Of a stretch of 9,044 nt of DNA, positions 7,044 through 9,044 are shown in pieces. The translations under genes and the position numbers were made by a program. This stretch comes from DATKWF01 sp035529715 (GTDB lineage Bacteria; Chloroflexota; Dehalococcoidia; Dehalococcoidales; RBG-16-60-22): NCBI GenBank assembly GCA_035529715.1, contig DATKWF010000118.1, forward strand, positions 1 through 9,044, read 5' to 3'. The notes under the pieces are model-generated. The model was not told the origin of the DNA and searched no databases. It saw only the letters and a list, made by a program, of their open reading frames with translations. Positions within the stretch are counted from its first letter, which is position 1; each line of letters begins with the position of its first letter.

Positions 7044-8783
7044 ATGTTCCGGATTCGCCGCGTCTACGATAATATTACCCCCGCCAATGAATAAGCCATA
7101 GCACGGGTCCAGAATATTCTGAGGGCCCAGTTCCCCGGCCTGTCCAAAAGAGACATAGCCAAATTGCCCGAACAACTTCGTAACCCGATGAAGTATCGTT
7201 TCCGCTCCGTTCTCTTCGTGGCTGAGGGCGCAAAGGGGAAAATAGATGGCTTTGCCCTCCTGTTCAATGCGCCGGTCCTGAAGTTCTGTTACCTTGATTA
7301 CATTTCCACATCCAGAAAGACAATGGGTGGCGGTATCGGTGGGGCTCTCTATGAAAGGGTACGAGAAGAGACACTTGACCTGGGTACTATCGGTCTTTTC
7401 TTTGAATGCCTCCCTGATGACCCCCGGTTAAGCCGTAACCATGAAATCAGAAAGCAAAACGCAGCACGGCTGCGCTTCTACGAAAGATACGGCGCCCGCC
7501 CCATTGTGAACACCGCCTATGAGACTCCTCTCAAACCCGGTAATGATAACCCGCCTTACCTAGTCTTTGATGACCTGGGACAGGATACCAAGCTGCCCCG
7601 TGATACCGCCCGGGAGATTGTCCGGGCCATACTGGAGCGGAAATATAGAGGCGTATGCCCCCGTGACTACGTTGAAATGGTGGTCGCTTCCTTTCAGGAT
7701 GACCCGGTACGCCTGAGAGAGCCCAGGTACGTGAAAAGGGCCCCGGCGCCAATAAAGCGTTCCATACCGACTGACAAGCGTATCATGCTTGTCATCAATG
7801 ACCGCCATGGCATTCACCATGTGGAAGAGCGCGGTTACGTTGAATCCCCGGTGAGGATAGACTCGATTTTGCAGGAGCTTGATAAGACCGAGCTATTTCA
7901 AAAGGTGGCTCCCCGGCATTTTTCGGAAAAATACATCAAGGCAGTCCATAATGCGGGGTTTGTTGACTATCTGAGAAAGGTATGTATCAATCTTGAACCC
8001 GGGACATCTATTTACCCTTACGTCTTCCCGGTTCGCAACCGGGCACGCCCTCCCAAAGTGCTGCCAATACGCGCCGGGTATTACTGCATTGACACGTTCA
8101 CGCCGATAAACGGCAACGCCTATCTGGCGGCCAAAAGGGCGGTGGACTGCGCCTTGACCGCGGCGAAAAAGCTCCTTGAAGGTTATCACCTGGCTTATGC
8201 CCTGGTGAGGCCGCCCGGGCACCATGCCGAGCCCAGCTCCTTTGGCGGCTTTTGCTATTTCAATTCCGCCGCCGTTGCTGCCGAACACCTCAGCCATTAC
8301 GGTAAAATTGCCATCCTTGATGTTGACTATCATCACGGTAACGGCCAGCAGGAGATATTCTATGAACGTTCTGACGTGCTGACCATATCCATTCACGGCC
8401 ATCCCAGCTTCGCCTACCCTTATTTCAGCGGCTTTGTCAGCGAAAGGGGGAGGGGAGGGGGTAAAGGTTACAACATAAATATTCCCCTGCCCGAAAGTGT
8501 TGATGGCGAGCTTTACCGGAGCGTCCTCCGGGACGCGCTGAAGCGTGTTACCAGATTCAGCCCCAGATTTCTTATTGTCGCTTTAGGGCTGGACACAGCT
8601 AAAGAAGACCCGACTGGCAGCTGGAGCCTGGGGGCTGAAGACTTCGAATCTATAGGTAAAATGATCGGCCTGCTTAGATTCCCTACACTTGTTGTTCAGG
8701 AAGGCGGGTATGATACCCGGGTACTTGGTGTTAATGCACAGCGCTTCTTTAACGGGTTGTGGTCAGGCTCTTACTCATCGTAA
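7044..8783 (+). CDS. GNAT / APAH-type deacetylase fusion, interrupted by in-frame TAA
   Basis: From an ATG at 7044, with AGAGG 8 nt upstream, the frame reads MFRIRRVYDNITPANE. It meets TAA at 7092-7094, then continues in the same frame to 8783 (580 codons; the long part has 539 codons from a TTG at 7164). The numbering here counts the TAA as 17. Residues ~1-160 are GNAT-like (LFVAEGAKG, YLDYISTS, GGGIGGALYERV at 95-106). A linker to ~245 joins a class-II histone-deacetylase domain closest to acetylpolyamine amidohydrolase (YYCIDTFTPI; RPPGHHAEPSSFGGFCYFN). Catalytic residues are complete: His393-His394, zinc ligands Asp428 and His430 (DVDYHHGNG) and Asp517 (GLDTAKEDP), and Tyr556 (EGGYD). It would deacetylate a lysine- or polyamine-like amine. 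With the TAA, full-length product needs readthrough. Restart at the TTG or at an ATG at 7188 has no visible ribosome site and would cut into the GNAT part. This is a young pseudogene, a sequencing error or a recoded gene; the rest is undamaged. Confidence 0.82.
7092..7094 (+). other. In-frame TAA at codon 17 of the GNAT-deacetylase fusion
   Basis: Sequence before the stop (FRIRRVYDNITPANE) and after it (AIARVQNILRAQFPGLSKRD) reads as one continuous protein in one frame. The ribosome site and ATG lie before the stop. A one-base change (CAA, AAA or GAA to TAA) explains it; no frameshift is needed. The following base is G. Confidence 0.85.
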
Positions 8784-8850
8784 AGACTGCAATGGTTGGT
8801 TAATAAAGCCCATAGCCTTCCTCATTGCACGATTGTCTGTTTTATGCAAT
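8784..8850 (+). other. 3' flank of the operon with a weak 7-bp dyad
   Basis: TGCAATG (8788-8794) and CATTGCA (8823-8829) form a perfect 7-bp dyad across 28 nt, starting 4 nt after the deacetylase stop. A T-rich run (GTTTTAT) follows only about 10 nt later. It may help end transcription, but the loop is long and the stem is not GC-rich. I do not call a standard intrinsic terminator. Confidence 0.25.
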
Positions 8851-8906
8851 TCAGGTAACAATCGCTTGAATAGTTAACCCTTTGAACAAAAGCTTATTTT
8901 GTTACC
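8851..8906. repeat. Right GGTAACAA repeat cluster, inverted to the left one
   Basis: GGTAACAA (8854-8861) and TTGTTACC (8899-8906) are inverted copies of the octamer found at 212-236. TCAGGTAACAATC (8851-8863) is the exact reverse complement of 227-239, so the two clusters face each other across ~8.6 kb. Inside lies a further AACAAAA / TTTTGTT hairpin (8885-8891, 8897-8903). The right copy overlaps the stop codon of the partial minus-strand gene. The arrangement resembles ends or sites of a mobile element. Confidence 0.5.
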
Positions 8907-9044
8907 TATTCTTGGTCTTTCTTAAAGTTAGATTCCTTAGCTTCCAGATACCTACGCTTGATTGTGTCTCGACTGATATATTGGCCAGTTATTCCCCGAT
9001 AAGTTTCAGCCATCCGGGACCAGCCCAGATTATCAACATCACGC
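8906..9044 (-). CDS. Partial gene, C-terminal 45 codons; possible HTH protein
   Basis: The minus-strand frame enters at the window's right edge and ends at TAG (8908-8906). The visible residues are RDVDNLGWSRMAETYRGITG, QYISRDTIKRRYLEAKESNF and KKDQE. The stretch WSRMAETYRGITGQYISRDTIKRRY has the spacing of a helix-turn-helix followed by a basic helix, and the end is charged. It could be the C-terminal DNA-binding part of a recombinase, transposase or regulator, but 45 residues are too few to decide. It converges on the deacetylase gene, and its stop codon overlaps a GGTAACAA repeat. Confidence 0.5.
   Translation of the reverse strand, partial: RDVDNLGWSRMAETYRGITGQYISRDTIKRRYLEAKESNFKKDQE

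Noticed and set aside
8446..8461. G-rich tract (three G runs of 4-5) as G-quadruplex or slippage site
   Set aside because: Only three G runs are present, and they encode the Arg/Gly loop (SERGRGGGKGY) expected in APAH-type deacetylases, with the frame intact.
1..9044. CRISPR arrays, tRNA or rRNA genes
   Set aside because: No regularly spaced direct repeats and no tRNA or rRNA signature were seen on either strand.

Overview
The window suggests an anaerobic bacterium of moderate GC content. The oxygen-sensitive radical-SAM aminomutase points to anaerobiosis. The small winged-HTH regulator and the MFS exporter with a long soluble tail remind me of sediment Chloroflexota/Dehalococcoidia proteins, but that assignment is a weak impression from memory, not a computed result.

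Layout. Positions 1-510 hold no convincing gene, only a GGTAACAAT inverted repeat. Positions 511-2978 (minus strand) carry a two-gene unit: a 103-aa winged-helix regulator followed by an MFS transporter with an unusual ~230-residue Ala/Gly-rich C-terminal extension. Positions 2979-3174 are an AT-rich divergent control region with two back-to-back sigma70-type promoters. Their -35 boxes overlap inside an imperfect palindrome that is a good operator candidate. Positions 3175-8783 (plus strand) form a tight five-gene operon: KamA-type lysine 2,3-aminomutase, two tandem D-Ala-D-Ala-ligase-like ATP-grasp enzymes, a GNAT acetyltransferase, and a fusion of a GNAT-like domain with an acetylpolyamine-amidohydrolase-type deacetylase. 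The first four genes overlap one another (29, 16 and 89 nt); the fifth follows after 34 nt. Positions 8784-9044 hold a second cluster of the GGTAACAA repeat and the C-terminal 45 codons of a minus-strand gene that runs off the window.

How the genes may work together. KamA keeps the two Asp residues that bind the side-chain amine of lysine, so its product should be beta-lysine. ATP-grasp ligases join a carboxylate to an amine; GNATs acetylate amines; APAH-type deacetylases remove acetyl groups from lysine- or polyamine-like amines. Together they look like an uncharacterised pathway that makes and reversibly acetylates a beta-lysine-containing amide or short peptide, conceivably an osmolyte or a secreted metabolite. 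The product is inference; the gene set and the motifs are seen directly.

Main oddities. An in-frame TAA at codon 17 of the GNAT-deacetylase fusion cuts off an otherwise intact reading frame. ATP-grasp 2 and the GNAT overlap by 89 nt. A perfect 13-bp inverted repeat brackets the whole ~8.6-kb block, next to a partial DNA-binding-like gene.
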